DNA of 15,461 bases from SHZI01 sp031395645 (GTDB lineage Bacteria > Pseudomonadota > Gammaproteobacteria > Steroidobacterales > GCA-2729495): positions 1 through 15,461 of the forward strand of contig JANNJM010000007.1 of assembly GCA_031395645.1 (NCBI GenBank), in the 5' to 3' direction. The position numbers and the translations under genes are program-made. Under the pieces are notes generated by a model, which was given only the letters and a program-made list of their open reading frames with translations, made no database searches and had not been told where the DNA came from. This document shows, piece after piece, positions 6,181 to 14,063 of this stretch (positions are counted from its first letter, which is position 1; each line of letters begins with the position of its first letter).

Positions 6181-7067
6181 GGGAAGACGCGCAGAAACGG
6201 CACCGCAACCAGCAGGGGCTCACCCCACGCCAGTGCCACGAAGCCAGCCCCTGCGAGGTAGGGGCCGAACGGGATGGGTTCCTTGCGGCCATGACGCCCG
6301 AGAGCAACGAGGGCAATGCCGACGACGGCGCCGGTCATGGCCGAGAGCAACAGGATCGGGAGAAACATCTGGTAGCCGAACCACGCGAGCAGTGCTGCGA
6401 ACAGCTTGAAGTCACCGTAGCCCATGCCTTCCTTGCCCGTAACCAGCCGGAAGCCGTGATACACGATCCAGAGACTCAGGTAGCCGGCCAGGGCCCCAAT
6501 CACCGCGTCCGAAAGGCTCCCGGCGAAGGGGCTCGAGTCCGGGTGCGGGCCAAAGAGGACGTGAAAAAGCAGGCCCGTCCAGAGCAGCGGCAGGGTGATC
6601 GAGTCGGGCAGCAGCTGATGATCGAGGTCGATCACCGTCAGCGCGATCAGGGCCCAGGTCAGCAGCAGCAGCGCCGCAACCGCGTCGGTGGTGTAGCCGA
6701 AGTGCCAGACGAGAAATCCCGATACCAGGCCCGTGCAGGCCTCGATCACCGGATACCGGACCGGGATGGCCGCGCTGCAGGCGGCGCAGCGACCGTGGAG
6801 CCAGAGCCAGCCGAGCACGGGGACGTTGTGGCGGGCCTTGATCGGCGTCCGGCAGCTCGGGCAGGCCGAACGCGGCCGGACGAGGTTGAAGGGTTCGGCG
6901 TTGGCAGATGCGTCGTCGGCCGGCCCGGAGAGCGCTGCACACTGCTGGCGCCACTCACGGTCCATCATCACGGGCAGGCGGTAGATGACGACGTTGAGAA
7001 AACTGCCGACGAGCAGTCCCAGCAGCACCGCAAACGTGAGCAGCAACAGCGGTGCGGACTGCAGCAC
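6177..7067 (-). CDS. pilD: Type IV prepilin peptidase / N-methyltransferase PilD
   Basis: The protein is 296 aa from a GTG at 7067, 11 bases after the pilC stop. PilD is a polytopic inner-membrane aspartic protease that cleaves prepilin leaders after Gly and N-methylates the new Phe. It has GSFLNVVIYRLP near the N-terminus (~21-32), a four-cysteine zinc module (C69, C72, C94, C97) in the cytoplasmic methylase loop, an IDLDHQLLPD catalytic aspartate block (~146-155) and GYGDFKL with the second catalytic Asp (D219). It has several hydrophobic segments as expected. All key residues are present, so it should carry both activities. It would process the PilA encoded upstream and any other type IV/II pseudopilins in the cell. 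Confidence 0.96.
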   Translation of the reverse strand: MLQSAPLLLLTFAVLLGLLVGSFLNVVIYRLPVMMDREWRQQCAALSGPADDASANAEPFNLVRPRSACPSCRTPIKARHNVPVLGWLWLHGRCAACSAAIPVRYPVIEACTGLVSGFLVWHFGYTTDAVAALLLLTWALIALTVIDLDHQLLPDSITLPLLWTGLLFHVLFGPHPDSSPFAGSLSDAVIGALAGYLSLWIVYHGFRLVTGKEGMGYGDFKLFAALLAWFGYQMFLPILLLSAMTGAVVGIALVALGRHGRKEPIPFGPYLAGAGFVALAWGEPLLVAVPFLRVFP

Positions 7068-7078
7068 CGCCGCGTCGA

Positions 7079-8296
7079 TCAGACGACGGCGCCCAGCTTG
7101 AAGATCGGCAGGTACATCGCGATCACGAGTCCACCCACCAGCACGCCCAGGATGGCCATGATGAGGGGTTCGAGCAGGCTGCTCATGCTGTCCACCGCAT
7201 TGTCCACGTCGGCCTCGTAGAAATCGGCCACCTTCGAGGACATTTCGTCGAGCGAGCCGGATTCCTCGCCGACGGCGATCATCTGGATCACCATGTTCGG
7301 AAAGATGCCGGTATTTTCCATCGCCCGCTGCAGTCGCTGGCCGGTGGACACCTCGTCGCGCATCGCGAGCACGGCCTTTTCATACACGATGTTGCCGGTG
7401 GCTCCGGCGACAGACTGGAGCGCCTCGACGAGCGGCACGCCGGCACTGAACATGGTGGAGAGCGTGCGGGCAAAGCGGGCCACCGCTGCCTTCTCAATGA
7501 TGTTGCCGACAATCGGCAACTTCAGCATCAGGCGGTCTTCGAACTCGCGAAGTTTCTTGGACCTTTTCCGCGTGTAGATGTAAAAGCCAACGCCGCCGCC
7601 CACCACCACGGCCAGGAATATGCCCTTGGACTGCACGAATGCGGATAAATCGATCACCATCCGGGTGAAGGCGGGCAGGTCGGCACCGAAGCCCTTGAAC
7701 AGCGACTCGAACTGTGGAATCACGAAGATCAGCAGGATGATCGTCACGATCACGGCGACGACCAGCACGGCGGCTGGATAAAACAGCGCCTTCTTGATCT
7801 TCTTCTTGATGTTCTCGGTCTTTTCCTTGTACGTCGCCACCTTGTCGAGCAGGGTGTCGAGAGCACCGGCCTGTTCGCCGGCGGTCACCAGATTCACGTA
7901 CAGGTCGTCGAAATACAGCGGGTGGCGGCCGAGAGCCTCGGCGAGGGCCGTACCGGACTCGAGGTCGACCTTGATCCCCTGGATCAGCTTGCGCATGGCG
8001 GGGTTGTCATGGCCGTTGCCGACGATCTCGAAGCCCTGGACCAGCGGGATGCCGGCGCTGAGCATGGTGGCGAGCTGGCGACTGAAGATGGCGATGTCGT
8101 AGGGGGTGATCTTGCCGCCGCTCTTGAAGAGGGAGAATTCCTTGCTGATCCGGACGGGCACGACGCCCTGCTTGCGCAGCTGGGCGCGGACGGCGGCCTC
8201 ACTGACGGCCACGGTCTGGCCGCGGACCTTCTGGCCCTTGGTGTCTGTCCCTTCCCATTTGAAAGGACTCCCACTGATGGCAACGTCGTTAGCCAT
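7079..8296 (-). CDS. pilC: Type IV pilus inner-membrane platform protein PilC
   Basis: The protein is 405 aa from the ATG at 8296 (MANDVAISG). A TTG five codons upstream extends the frame but is less likely. Family features: an N-terminal WEGTDTKGQKVRG segment and two homologous T2SF domains, the first with AIFSRQLATMLSAGIPL (~70-86) and the second with ARFARTLSTMFSAGVPL (~272-289), each followed by an E-x-x-G-x-L block (GEQAGALD, GEESGSLDE). There are three membrane segments at ~172-193, ~225-242 and ~378-396. PilC anchors the PilB ATPase and passes pilins into the growing fibre. It lies between pilB and pilD. The 75-base gap to pilB contains a REP-like hairpin that may affect how much pilC message is made or kept. 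Confidence 0.96.
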   Translation of the reverse strand: MANDVAISGSPFKWEGTDTKGQKVRGQTVAVSEAAVRAQLRKQGVVPVRISKEFSLFKSGGKITPYDIAIFSRQLATMLSAGIPLVQGFEIVGNGHDNPAMRKLIQGIKVDLESGTALAEALGRHPLYFDDLYVNLVTAGEQAGALDTLLDKVATYKEKTENIKKKIKKALFYPAAVLVVAVIVTIILLIFVIPQFESLFKGFGADLPAFTRMVIDLSAFVQSKGIFLAVVVGGGVGFYIYTRKRSKKLREFEDRLMLKLPIVGNIIEKAAVARFARTLSTMFSAGVPLVEALQSVAGATGNIVYEKAVLAMRDEVSTGQRLQRAMENTGIFPNMVIQMIAVGEESGSLDEMSSKVADFYEADVDNAVDSMSSLLEPLIMAILGVLVGGLVIAMYLPIFKLGAVV

Positions 8297-8324
8297 GCCC
8301 GCAATCCCCAATCGCTTATCTGCT

Positions 8325-8350
8325 GTAGGAGCGCCTGTAGGCGCTCCTAC
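8325..8350. repeat. REP-like perfect hairpin between pilB and pilC
   Basis: GTAGGAGCGCC (8325-8335) and GGCGCTCCTAC (8340-8350) form an 11-bp perfect stem with loop TGTA. The TGCTGTAGGAGCGCC at 8321-8335 is identical to 80-94 in the left-edge palindrome, so both belong to one repeat family. No T run follows on the minus strand, so it is not a classical intrinsic terminator. It lies in the pilB-pilC spacer, where such hairpins often block 3' exonucleases or reduce downstream expression. Confidence 0.85.
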
Positions 8351-8371
8351 ACGCGCCCAACGTGCACAATA

Positions 8372-10099
8372 TCAAGACTCGAGGGTAACCCGGTTGATTT
8401 CCTCAAGACTTGTGACGCCCATCTTAACTTTATGCAGTGCGGAACGCCGCAGCGTCCAGACCCCATCCTTGACCGACTGCTCCTCGATCTGCACGGCATT
8501 ACCGCCGGCCAGGATGATGCGGCCGATCGCCTCTGTGACCGGCATCACCTGGTAGATACCCACCCGGCCCTTGTAGCCGTCATTGCATTGCTTGCAGCCC
8601 ACCGGCCCGAAAATGCGCAGGCCACCGTGTACGTCGTCCCGGGTGAAGCCTTCCAGCACCAGGGCCTCCTCCGGGATATCGCGGAGCTCCTTGCACTGCT
8701 CGCAGAGCCGCCGCGCCAGTCGCTGGGCGATGATCAGGTGAATGGAGGTGGCGATGGCGTAGGGCTTCACGCCCATGTCCACAAGCCGGCTCAGGGTGCG
8801 GGGCGCGTCGTTGGTGTGCAACGTGGAGAGCACCAGGTGGCCCGTCTGCGCCGCCTTGATCGCGGTCTCGGCGGTCTCGAGGTCGCGGATTTCGCCGACC
8901 ATGATCACGTCCGGATCCTGGCGCAGGAAGGCCTTCAGGGCAGTTGCAAAGTGCAGCCCCACCTTGGGGTTCACGTTCACCTGGTTGATGCCCGGCACGT
9001 TGATCTCGACCGGGTCTTCGCAGGTGGAGATGTTCCGGTCCTCGGTGTTCAGGATATTGATGCCGGTGTAGAGGGACACCGTCTTGCCGCTGCCCGTGGG
9101 GCCGGTGACCAGGATCATTCCGTAGGGCTTGGCGAGCGCGTCCAGGTACAACTTGCGCTGGAAGTCCTCGTAGCCCAGCACCTCGATGCCGAGTTTGGCC
9201 GCGGTCGGGTCCAGGATACGCAGCACGACCTTCTCGCCGAACAGGGTCGGGCAGGAGTTCACGCGGAAGTCGATGGCCCGGTTCTTCGAGAGGCGCAGCT
9301 TGATGCGGCCGTCCTGGGGTATGCGCCGTTCGGCGATGTCCAGCCGGGACATGACCTTGAGGCGGGCGGTGACCTTGTTTGAGAGCGCCAGCGGGGGCGA
9401 CGCCACCTGCTTGAGCACGCCGTCCAGACGGGTCCGCACGCGATAGGTCTTTTCGTAGGGCTCGAAGTGGATGTCGGAGGCGCCGCGCTTGATGGCGTCC
9501 AGCATGATCTTGTTGACGAAGCGCACCACCGGCGCGTCTTCGATGTCGTCACGCGCGACGTCGTCGCCCACGATGTCGTCGTCGCCGCCTGAGATCTCCA
9601 GGCTTTCGAGATCGAAATCGTCCTCGCCGAAGGATCCCATGGAGGTGTCGACGGCCTCGAGGGCCTTGCTGACCATCGCCGCGAGCTTGTCCTGCTCGAC
9701 GATGATGGTGTCCACGCGCAGTCCGGACTGGAACTTGATTTCATCGATGGCGGGCAGGTCGGTCGGGTCGGCGACCGCGAGAAACAGCCGCTTGCCGCGC
9801 AGGACGAGTGGCAGCACCTGATGCTTGGCGAGCAGTCGCTGGTCGACCGACTTGACCGCCTCCATGTCGAGGTCGATCGCGTCCAGGTCGAGGAGCGGTA
9901 CGCCGAACTCGGAAGCTGCCGCGATCGCGATCTTGCGGGCTTCGATCATCTGCCGGCCCACCAGGTAGGCCACCAGCGTGATGTGCTGGGCCTGCGCGCC
10001 CTTCAGCGCCTGGAGGACGGCGTCTTCAGGGATGAGGCCGTCCTGGACGAGCCGCCGGGACAGGCCGCCTAAGGCAGTATTGGTGGCGGAAACAGCCAT
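8372..10099 (-). CDS. pilB: Type IV pilus assembly ATPase PilB
   Basis: The protein is 575 aa from the ATG at 10099, with GGGAG three bases upstream. PilB is the cytoplasmic hexameric ATPase that powers pilus extension. Features in order: a GspE/MshEN N-terminal domain (~10-150), an acidic linker (~158-190, rich in Asp/Glu), the Asp box GASDIHFEPYE (~206-216), Walker A GPTGSGKT (333-340), Walker B DPDVIMVGEIRD (395-406, E403), the His box LHTND (~427-431) and a zinc site formed by C466, C469, C502 and C505. Length and motifs are typical of active PilB. It follows pilA, but a strong terminator separates them, so it needs read-through or its own promoter; none is obvious. Confidence 0.97.
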   Translation of the reverse strand: MAVSATNTALGGLSRRLVQDGLIPEDAVLQALKGAQAQHITLVAYLVGRQMIEARKIAIAAASEFGVPLLDLDAIDLDMEAVKSVDQRLLAKHQVLPLVLRGKRLFLAVADPTDLPAIDEIKFQSGLRVDTIIVEQDKLAAMVSKALEAVDTSMGSFGEDDFDLESLEISGGDDDIVGDDVARDDIEDAPVVRFVNKIMLDAIKRGASDIHFEPYEKTYRVRTRLDGVLKQVASPPLALSNKVTARLKVMSRLDIAERRIPQDGRIKLRLSKNRAIDFRVNSCPTLFGEKVVLRILDPTAAKLGIEVLGYEDFQRKLYLDALAKPYGMILVTGPTGSGKTVSLYTGINILNTEDRNISTCEDPVEINVPGINQVNVNPKVGLHFATALKAFLRQDPDVIMVGEIRDLETAETAIKAAQTGHLVLSTLHTNDAPRTLSRLVDMGVKPYAIATSIHLIIAQRLARRLCEQCKELRDIPEEALVLEGFTRDDVHGGLRIFGPVGCKQCNDGYKGRVGIYQVMPVTEAIGRIILAGGNAVQIEEQSVKDGVWTLRRSALHKVKMGVTSLEEINRVTLES

Positions 10100-10273
10100 A
10101 AGCTCCCTGGACTTCTACGTCCCTAGACGACTAACCCCGATCCTGCACGCCAGGTACGGGATCAAAGCAAGTGTAGTCTTACTAATAATGGCCGGGGGAC
10201 GCAACCGGCAGATCCGAGGATTCGCACAGATTCCAGCGAGACAGGCCCGGGGGCGGGTACCCCCGGGAGGGCC
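10100..10273 (-). promoter_or_regulatory. pilB upstream region with GC-rich hairpin
   Basis: These 174 bases lie between the pilA terminator and pilB and should contain the pilB promoter. I found no convincing -35/-10 pair and no GG-N10-GC sigma-54 site. A perfect 8-bp inverted repeat, CCCGGGGG (10246-10253) and CCCCCGGG (10260-10267), around a 6-base loop sits beside the terminator, without a T tract on either side. An AT-richer patch at about 10170-10195 is the most likely core promoter area. Confidence 0.3.
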
Positions 10274-10308
10274 AAAAAAGAAACGCCCCGCCAGGTGGCG
10301 GGGCGTTT
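10274..10308 (-). terminator. Intrinsic terminator downstream of pilA
   Basis: A perfect 12-bp stem, AAACGCCCCGCC (10281-10292) and GGCGGGGCGTTT (10297-10308), with loop AGGT is followed on the minus strand by C and six T (10279-10274). It begins 40 bases past the pilA stop. It is a strong Rho-independent terminator that would make pilA largely monocistronic. Confidence 0.93.
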
Positions 10309-10348
10309 GTTCGTCAGCCTTTACAGGCTTGACCGACTCGGCAGGGAC

Positions 10349-10855
10349 TTACGGCCGGCAGGAAGAGGGCATGTACTTGTCTTCCAGATCCGGAGCAGCG
10401 TAGGCCGCCGTGTTGCCACCACCGGCGGTGCCCAAAAGGGCCGTGCCGTTCGGTACCGGAGCATTGCCGCAGCGCCAGACGACGCTGAGGTCCGGGGACT
10501 CGTAGGGCGTCAGGGTCAGGACCAGGCCATCAATAACCGTATTCACCTCGTTGCCATAGGTGATCGTGATCGTACCGTCTTCGACCTCCACGGATTCGAC
10601 GTACTTGCCACTGGTATCGGTGGCGGTGGCCGTCATGCCAGCTGCCGTGCGATCCGCCGGCGCTTCGCCGCTGTTTGAGAAAGTTTCCGCGATCGAAGCC
10701 TTGGCCGCTGCAGCCAGCGTCAGGCCTTCAGAAACCTGGGCGCGAATGGTGTAGTCCTGGTAAGCCGGTATAGCGATGGCGGCCAGGATGCCGATGATGG
10801 CCACCACGATCATCAACTCGATGAGCGTGAAGCCCTGTTGGATTTTCTTGGTCAT
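10349..10855 (-). CDS. pilA: Type IVa major pilin PilA
   Basis: The prepilin is 168 aa from the ATG at 10855, with CAGGAG about 9 bases upstream. An 8-residue basic leader MTKKIQQG precedes the class III cleavage site G8|F9 and FTLIELMIVVAIIGILAAIAIP, with the methylated Phe1 and Glu5 (E13) of type IVa pilins. The globular part (~38-168) has two cysteines, C129 and C166, placed to form the C-terminal D-region disulfide loop. The short leader and length fit the PilA major pilin better than a minor pilin. It would be processed by PilD and assembled by PilB/PilC. Its own sigma-54 promoter lies upstream and a strong terminator lies downstream, as expected for an abundant structural subunit controlled by PilS/PilR. 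Confidence 0.95.
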   Translation of the reverse strand: MTKKIQQGFTLIELMIVVAIIGILAAIAIPAYQDYTIRAQVSEGLTLAAAAKASIAETFSNSGEAPADRTAAGMTATATDTSGKYVESVEVEDGTITITYGNEVNTVIDGLVLTLTPYESPDLSVVWRCGNAPVPNGTALLGTAGGGNTAAYAAPDLEDKYMPSSCRP

Positions 10856-10910
10856 GTACGCACTCTCCTGATGGATTGAAAGGTTAGGCCGAAGCCTGCG
10901 ACAGGAACTT

Positions 10911-10926
10911 TGCAGGTTCCGTGCCA
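10911..10926 (-). promoter_or_regulatory. Sigma-54 (RpoN) promoter of pilA
   Basis: On the minus strand the sequence is TGGCACGGAACCTGCA. It matches the -24/-12 consensus TGGCACG-N4-TTGCA at all but one position, with the exact GG-N10-GC spacing (GG at 10925-10924, GC at 10913-10912). Transcription should start near 10900, giving a leader of about 45 bases. pilA is RpoN- and PilR-dependent in Pseudomonas, and pilR/pilS lie immediately upstream here. Confidence 0.9.
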
Positions 10927-11067
10927 GCAGTACTCGCCCAGTCGCATCTCCCTGATCTTAAAGAGAAAATGACTGCGGGACGGGGCCGGTCATCAAGCGG
11001 TGCAACATAAGCTTTTCCCAGTGCTGGCGCCGATCGGACGCTACGCGTCACTTTGTGACCCCCAGTG
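10927..11067 (-). promoter_or_regulatory. pilA upstream activating region
   Basis: These 141 bases separate the RpoN promoter from the pilR stop and should contain the PilR enhancer site. A short inverted repeat GTCAC-TTT-GTGAC occurs at 11047-11059, about 147-159 bases upstream of the predicted pilA start and just after the pilR stop. An AT-rich stretch at about 10955-10970 could be bent (for example by IHF), though no good IHF consensus is visible. The TGTC-type PilR motif known from P. aeruginosa is not evident at the expected -80 to -120. Confidence 0.4.
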
Positions 11068-12402
11068 TCAGTCGATCCCGAGCTTCTGCATCCGGTAGCG
11101 CAGCGCCCGCAGGGTCAGCCCGAGGGTCCGGGCCGTGGCGGTCTTGTTGTAGCGGTGCTCCTTCAGGGCCGCGACGATGGTCTCCCGCTCGAGGGAGTCC
11201 AGCTTTGCACCCAGAAGGGGGCCGTCCGGAGCTGCGCCGGGCAGCGGTGCCTTCGGGACTTCCGATGGCGGTTCGCCGCCCTGCTGGTGAATCTGGATGT
11301 CGTCTGCGGTGATCACGTCGCCAGACAGCGCCACCGCTCGCTCCAGCACATTTTCGAGCTCGCGCACGTTGCCGGGGAAGCGGTACGCCGTAAGCTTCGC
11401 CCGGGCGTCCGGGGTGAGCGTCGCCGTCCCGGCCCCAAGGCGCCGCAAGATGTGTTCGGTCAGCAGTCCGGTGTCGGTGCCCCGGTCCCGCAACGGCGGC
11501 ACGCGCAGCTCGATCACATTGATGCGGTAATAGAGGTCTTCCCGGAACTGCCCGCTGGCCACCAGGGCCCGCAGGTCCTTGTGCGTGGCCGACAGGATCC
11601 GCACGTCCACCGGCACCTCGGCCGTCTGGCCGATGGGGCGCAGGGTCTTTTCCTGGATGACGCGCAGCAGTTTCACCTGCATGGGCAGCGGCAGGTCGGC
11701 GATCTCGTCCATGAACAGCGTGCCCCCCTCGGCGGACTGGAAGAGGCCGGTCTTGTCGTTGACCGCGCCGGTGAACGAACCCTTGCGGTGGCCGAAGAAC
11801 TCGCTCTCCATCAACTCACTGGGGATGGCTCCGCAGTTCACGGGCACGAACGGGGCCTCGGCCCGCGAGCCCTGCTCGTGGATCATGCGCGCCACCAGCT
11901 CCTTGCCCGTGCCCGACTCGCCGGTGATGTGCACCGGCGCCTGGCTCCGGGCTACCTTGCCGACGGTGTGGCGCAGGCGTTCGATCGTGGCGGACTCGCC
12001 GAGCAGCTGCGCCTTGCCGCCGGTCACGTCCGTTCGCGGTACCTTGAGCGCACTGCCAACGAGCTTGCGGAGAACCTTGACGTCGAGCGGTTTCGAGATG
12101 AAGTCGAAGGCGCCGGCCTTAAGTGCCCGCACGGCCGTTTCGACGTTGCCGTGGGCCGTGATCACCGCCACCGGTGTCTTGAGGCCCCGGGCCTGCATCC
12201 ACTCGATCAGATCGAGCCCGTCGCCATCGGGCAGGCGCATGTCGGTCAGGCACAGCTGGAATTCCCGGCGGGCCAGCCGGTCCTTCGCAGTAGTCACGTC
12301 GCCGCACGTACTGGCCTCGATGTCCATGCGCTCGAGCGTCATCGCCAGGAGCTCCCGGATATCGGGCTCGTCGTCCACCACCAGTGCGACAGGTCGGGCC
12401 AT
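11068..12402 (-). CDS. pilR: Sigma-54-dependent response regulator PilR
   Basis: The protein is 444 aa from the ATG at 12402, two bases after the pilS stop, with GGGAG 8 bases upstream inside pilS. The frame is open further upstream but the receiver domain starts at this Met. Domains: receiver (1-~120; D10, D11, phospho-acceptor D54, T82, K104), AAA+ central domain with Walker A GESGTGKE (161-168), sigma-54 contact loop GSFTGA (208-213, a common variant of GAFTGA) and Walker B GGTLFMDEIADLP, then a C-terminal Fis-type helix-turn-helix (~400-444, ending LGLTLRALRYRMQKLGI). Length matches P. aeruginosa PilR. It would activate the RpoN promoter of pilA immediately downstream. Confidence 0.95.
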   Translation of the reverse strand: MARPVALVVDDEPDIRELLAMTLERMDIEASTCGDVTTAKDRLARREFQLCLTDMRLPDGDGLDLIEWMQARGLKTPVAVITAHGNVETAVRALKAGAFDFISKPLDVKVLRKLVGSALKVPRTDVTGGKAQLLGESATIERLRHTVGKVARSQAPVHITGESGTGKELVARMIHEQGSRAEAPFVPVNCGAIPSELMESEFFGHRKGSFTGAVNDKTGLFQSAEGGTLFMDEIADLPLPMQVKLLRVIQEKTLRPIGQTAEVPVDVRILSATHKDLRALVASGQFREDLYYRINVIELRVPPLRDRGTDTGLLTEHILRRLGAGTATLTPDARAKLTAYRFPGNVRELENVLERAVALSGDVITADDIQIHQQGGEPPSEVPKAPLPGAAPDGPLLGAKLDSLERETIVAALKEHRYNKTATARTLGLTLRALRYRMQKLGID

Positions 12403-12404
12403 CG

Positions 12405-14063
12405 TCACTGCTCCCAGCGGGCGGGGTCGGCGAAGACGACGCGGAACAGGCTGCCGGTACCACGACCGCCGCGCGACTCGTGGATCAGGGTTGCGCGATT
12501 GCACTCGCAGAGCTCGCGGGAGATGAACAGGCCGAGACCACTGCCGCCATTCCGCCCGGTGGCGAATGGCTCGAACATCTGCTCGCGCAGTGCTTCCGGA
12601 ATGCCCGGACCGGAGTCCGCGACTTCAAGAAAAGGGCGGCGATTGCCAGACAGCCGGCCGAAGGCTATTTCCACCGCGATGCCGCCGTTGCCGCTGGCGT
12701 ACTTCACCGCGTTCTCGCAGAGGTTCCAGACAATCTGGCGCAGGTGACTCGGGTCCATGCGCACTTCCACGTCCTCTGCCGGTATTACAGTGACCTGGCC
12801 TTCGTGGAGTTCGAGCGTGGAGCTGAACTCGGCGGCGAACTCCCGGGTCCAGCCAGCGAGGTAAATGAGCTCCGGGCGGCTGTTTTCCCGCCGCGACAGC
12901 TGTAGCACGTTCTCGACAATCTCGTTCACCCTGCGTGAATTCGTCTGGATGATATCGATCAGCCGGCGGTCATCCGGGTTGAGGCTCGCGGATTCCTCCA
13001 GCAGCTGGCTGGCGTGACTGAGCGCGCCCACCGGATTGCGGATTTCGTGGGCGATGCTCGCTGACAGGCGGCCGAGTGCCGCCAGCTTGCTCTGCTGCAC
13101 CTTCTGCGCGAGGAGTCCTGCATCTTCAAGAAACATGAGGACCGGCCCGTCTTCCCGGCCGCCCAGCGGTGCCAGGTAGGCGTTGATGCGTGTGCTGCCG
13201 TCCGCCGAGAGGAAGGAGGGCGGCTGCAGCAGCGGATTGCCCTGGCGCCGCCAGTCCGCCAGCATGCGACTCAAATGCGGGGCGAGCCGCGCGAGGTCCT
13301 GCCCCGGCTCCCGCGTCAGGATACCGGCGTGTTCCGCCGCCGACTGGTTGATCAGCCGGATCTTGTTGGTTTCGTCCACCACCACGATGCTCTCGCGCAG
13401 ATTCTGGATGACGTACTCATTCAACTGCGCAAGATTGGCCAGGTCGATGCCGCGCTGTCTGGCGAGCGCCTCGCTTTCTTCGAGACGTCGCGCCATCGGG
13501 TACGCTGCCGAGGCAATCATGAAGATGATCGCGCCCAGCACCCCGGCGGCGACAAATTCCCCGCTCGGCGCCGTCGCGTCCAGCACGTTGACGGACTGCT
13601 CCACGAGCAGGCCGAGTGCCGCCACGGCCGCAGCGAAAAAGGCCTGCCGTCCGCGCAGCGTGAGGCTGGCCGCGCCGACGAAGACGACGAGCAGCCCACC
13701 GATGCCACTCTTGATGCCACCGCTCGCGTGCATGAGCAGCGTCACCGCCAGAATATCCGCGGCCAGTTCGAGCAGCGCCAGGCGTGGGCGGATGGCGGGG
13801 CGTTGCCAGTGCCAGCCGAGCAGCAGGAGTGCAAACGCACAGTAGACGGCGGCGGTGCTGAGGAAGAGCTGCGGATTGACCACGCCAAGGATCGGCGCCT
13901 GCGGGAACCCCAGGGCCAGCACGAGCATGCTCGCGCCGATGGCGGCGCGGAACACGCCGACGAAGCGGAGAATTCGCCGGGAGACGTCGTTGCCGACGGT
14001 TCGGGTGAAATCCTCTGCGGAAGTGCGCAGTGGTTCGTGCAGCGCCTGTTCGGCAGTGGCCAT
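12405..14063 (-). CDS. pilS: Sensor histidine kinase PilS
   Basis: The protein is 552 aa from the ATG at 14063; no strong Shine-Dalgarno is visible. The N-terminal half holds about six membrane segments between residues ~33 and ~190. A PAS-like sensor region (~205-315) starts at LNEYVIQNLRESIVVVDE. The HisKA dimerisation domain has SASIAHEIRNPVGAL with phospho-acceptor H339. The HATPase domain shows the N box NLCENAVKY (N451), DSGPGIP (G1) and GSGLGL (G2). PilS in P. aeruginosa senses membrane pilin levels and controls PilR; the same role is inferred here from architecture and from tight linkage to pilR and pilA. It is divergent from sucC. Confidence 0.94.
   Translation of the reverse strand: MATAEQALHEPLRTSAEDFTRTVGNDVSRRILRFVGVFRAAIGASMLVLALGFPQAPILGVVNPQLFLSTAAVYCAFALLLLGWHWQRPAIRPRLALLELAADILAVTLLMHASGGIKSGIGGLLVVFVGAASLTLRGRQAFFAAAVAALGLLVEQSVNVLDATAPSGEFVAAGVLGAIIFMIASAAYPMARRLEESEALARQRGIDLANLAQLNEYVIQNLRESIVVVDETNKIRLINQSAAEHAGILTREPGQDLARLAPHLSRMLADWRRQGNPLLQPPSFLSADGSTRINAYLAPLGGREDGPVLMFLEDAGLLAQKVQQSKLAALGRLSASIAHEIRNPVGALSHASQLLEESASLNPDDRRLIDIIQTNSRRVNEIVENVLQLSRRENSRPELIYLAGWTREFAAEFSSTLELHEGQVTVIPAEDVEVRMDPSHLRQIVWNLCENAVKYASGNGGIAVEIAFGRLSGNRRPFLEVADSGPGIPEALREQMFEPFATGRNGGSGLGLFISRELCECNRATLIHESRGGRGTGSLFRVVFADPARWEQ

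Noticed and set aside
6291..7220. 309-codon plus-strand open frame opposite pilD
   Set aside because: The Gln/Arg/Glu-rich translation is typical of the complement of a hydrophobic membrane protein gene.
8325..8350. Hairpin as an intrinsic terminator of pilB
   Set aside because: There is no T tract after the stem on the minus strand; the match to the left-edge element makes a REP-type repeat the better reading.
7922..9382. 486-codon plus-strand open frame opposite pilC and pilB
   Set aside because: It is a shadow of conserved pilC/pilB codons with biased composition, no recognisable domain, and it runs across the spacer and REP hairpin.
11065..12747. 560-codon open frame on the plus strand opposite pilR and pilS
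   Set aside because: It is antisense to two clearly identified genes in GC-rich DNA. The translation is His/Arg/Gly-rich with no family motif and no ribosome binding site.
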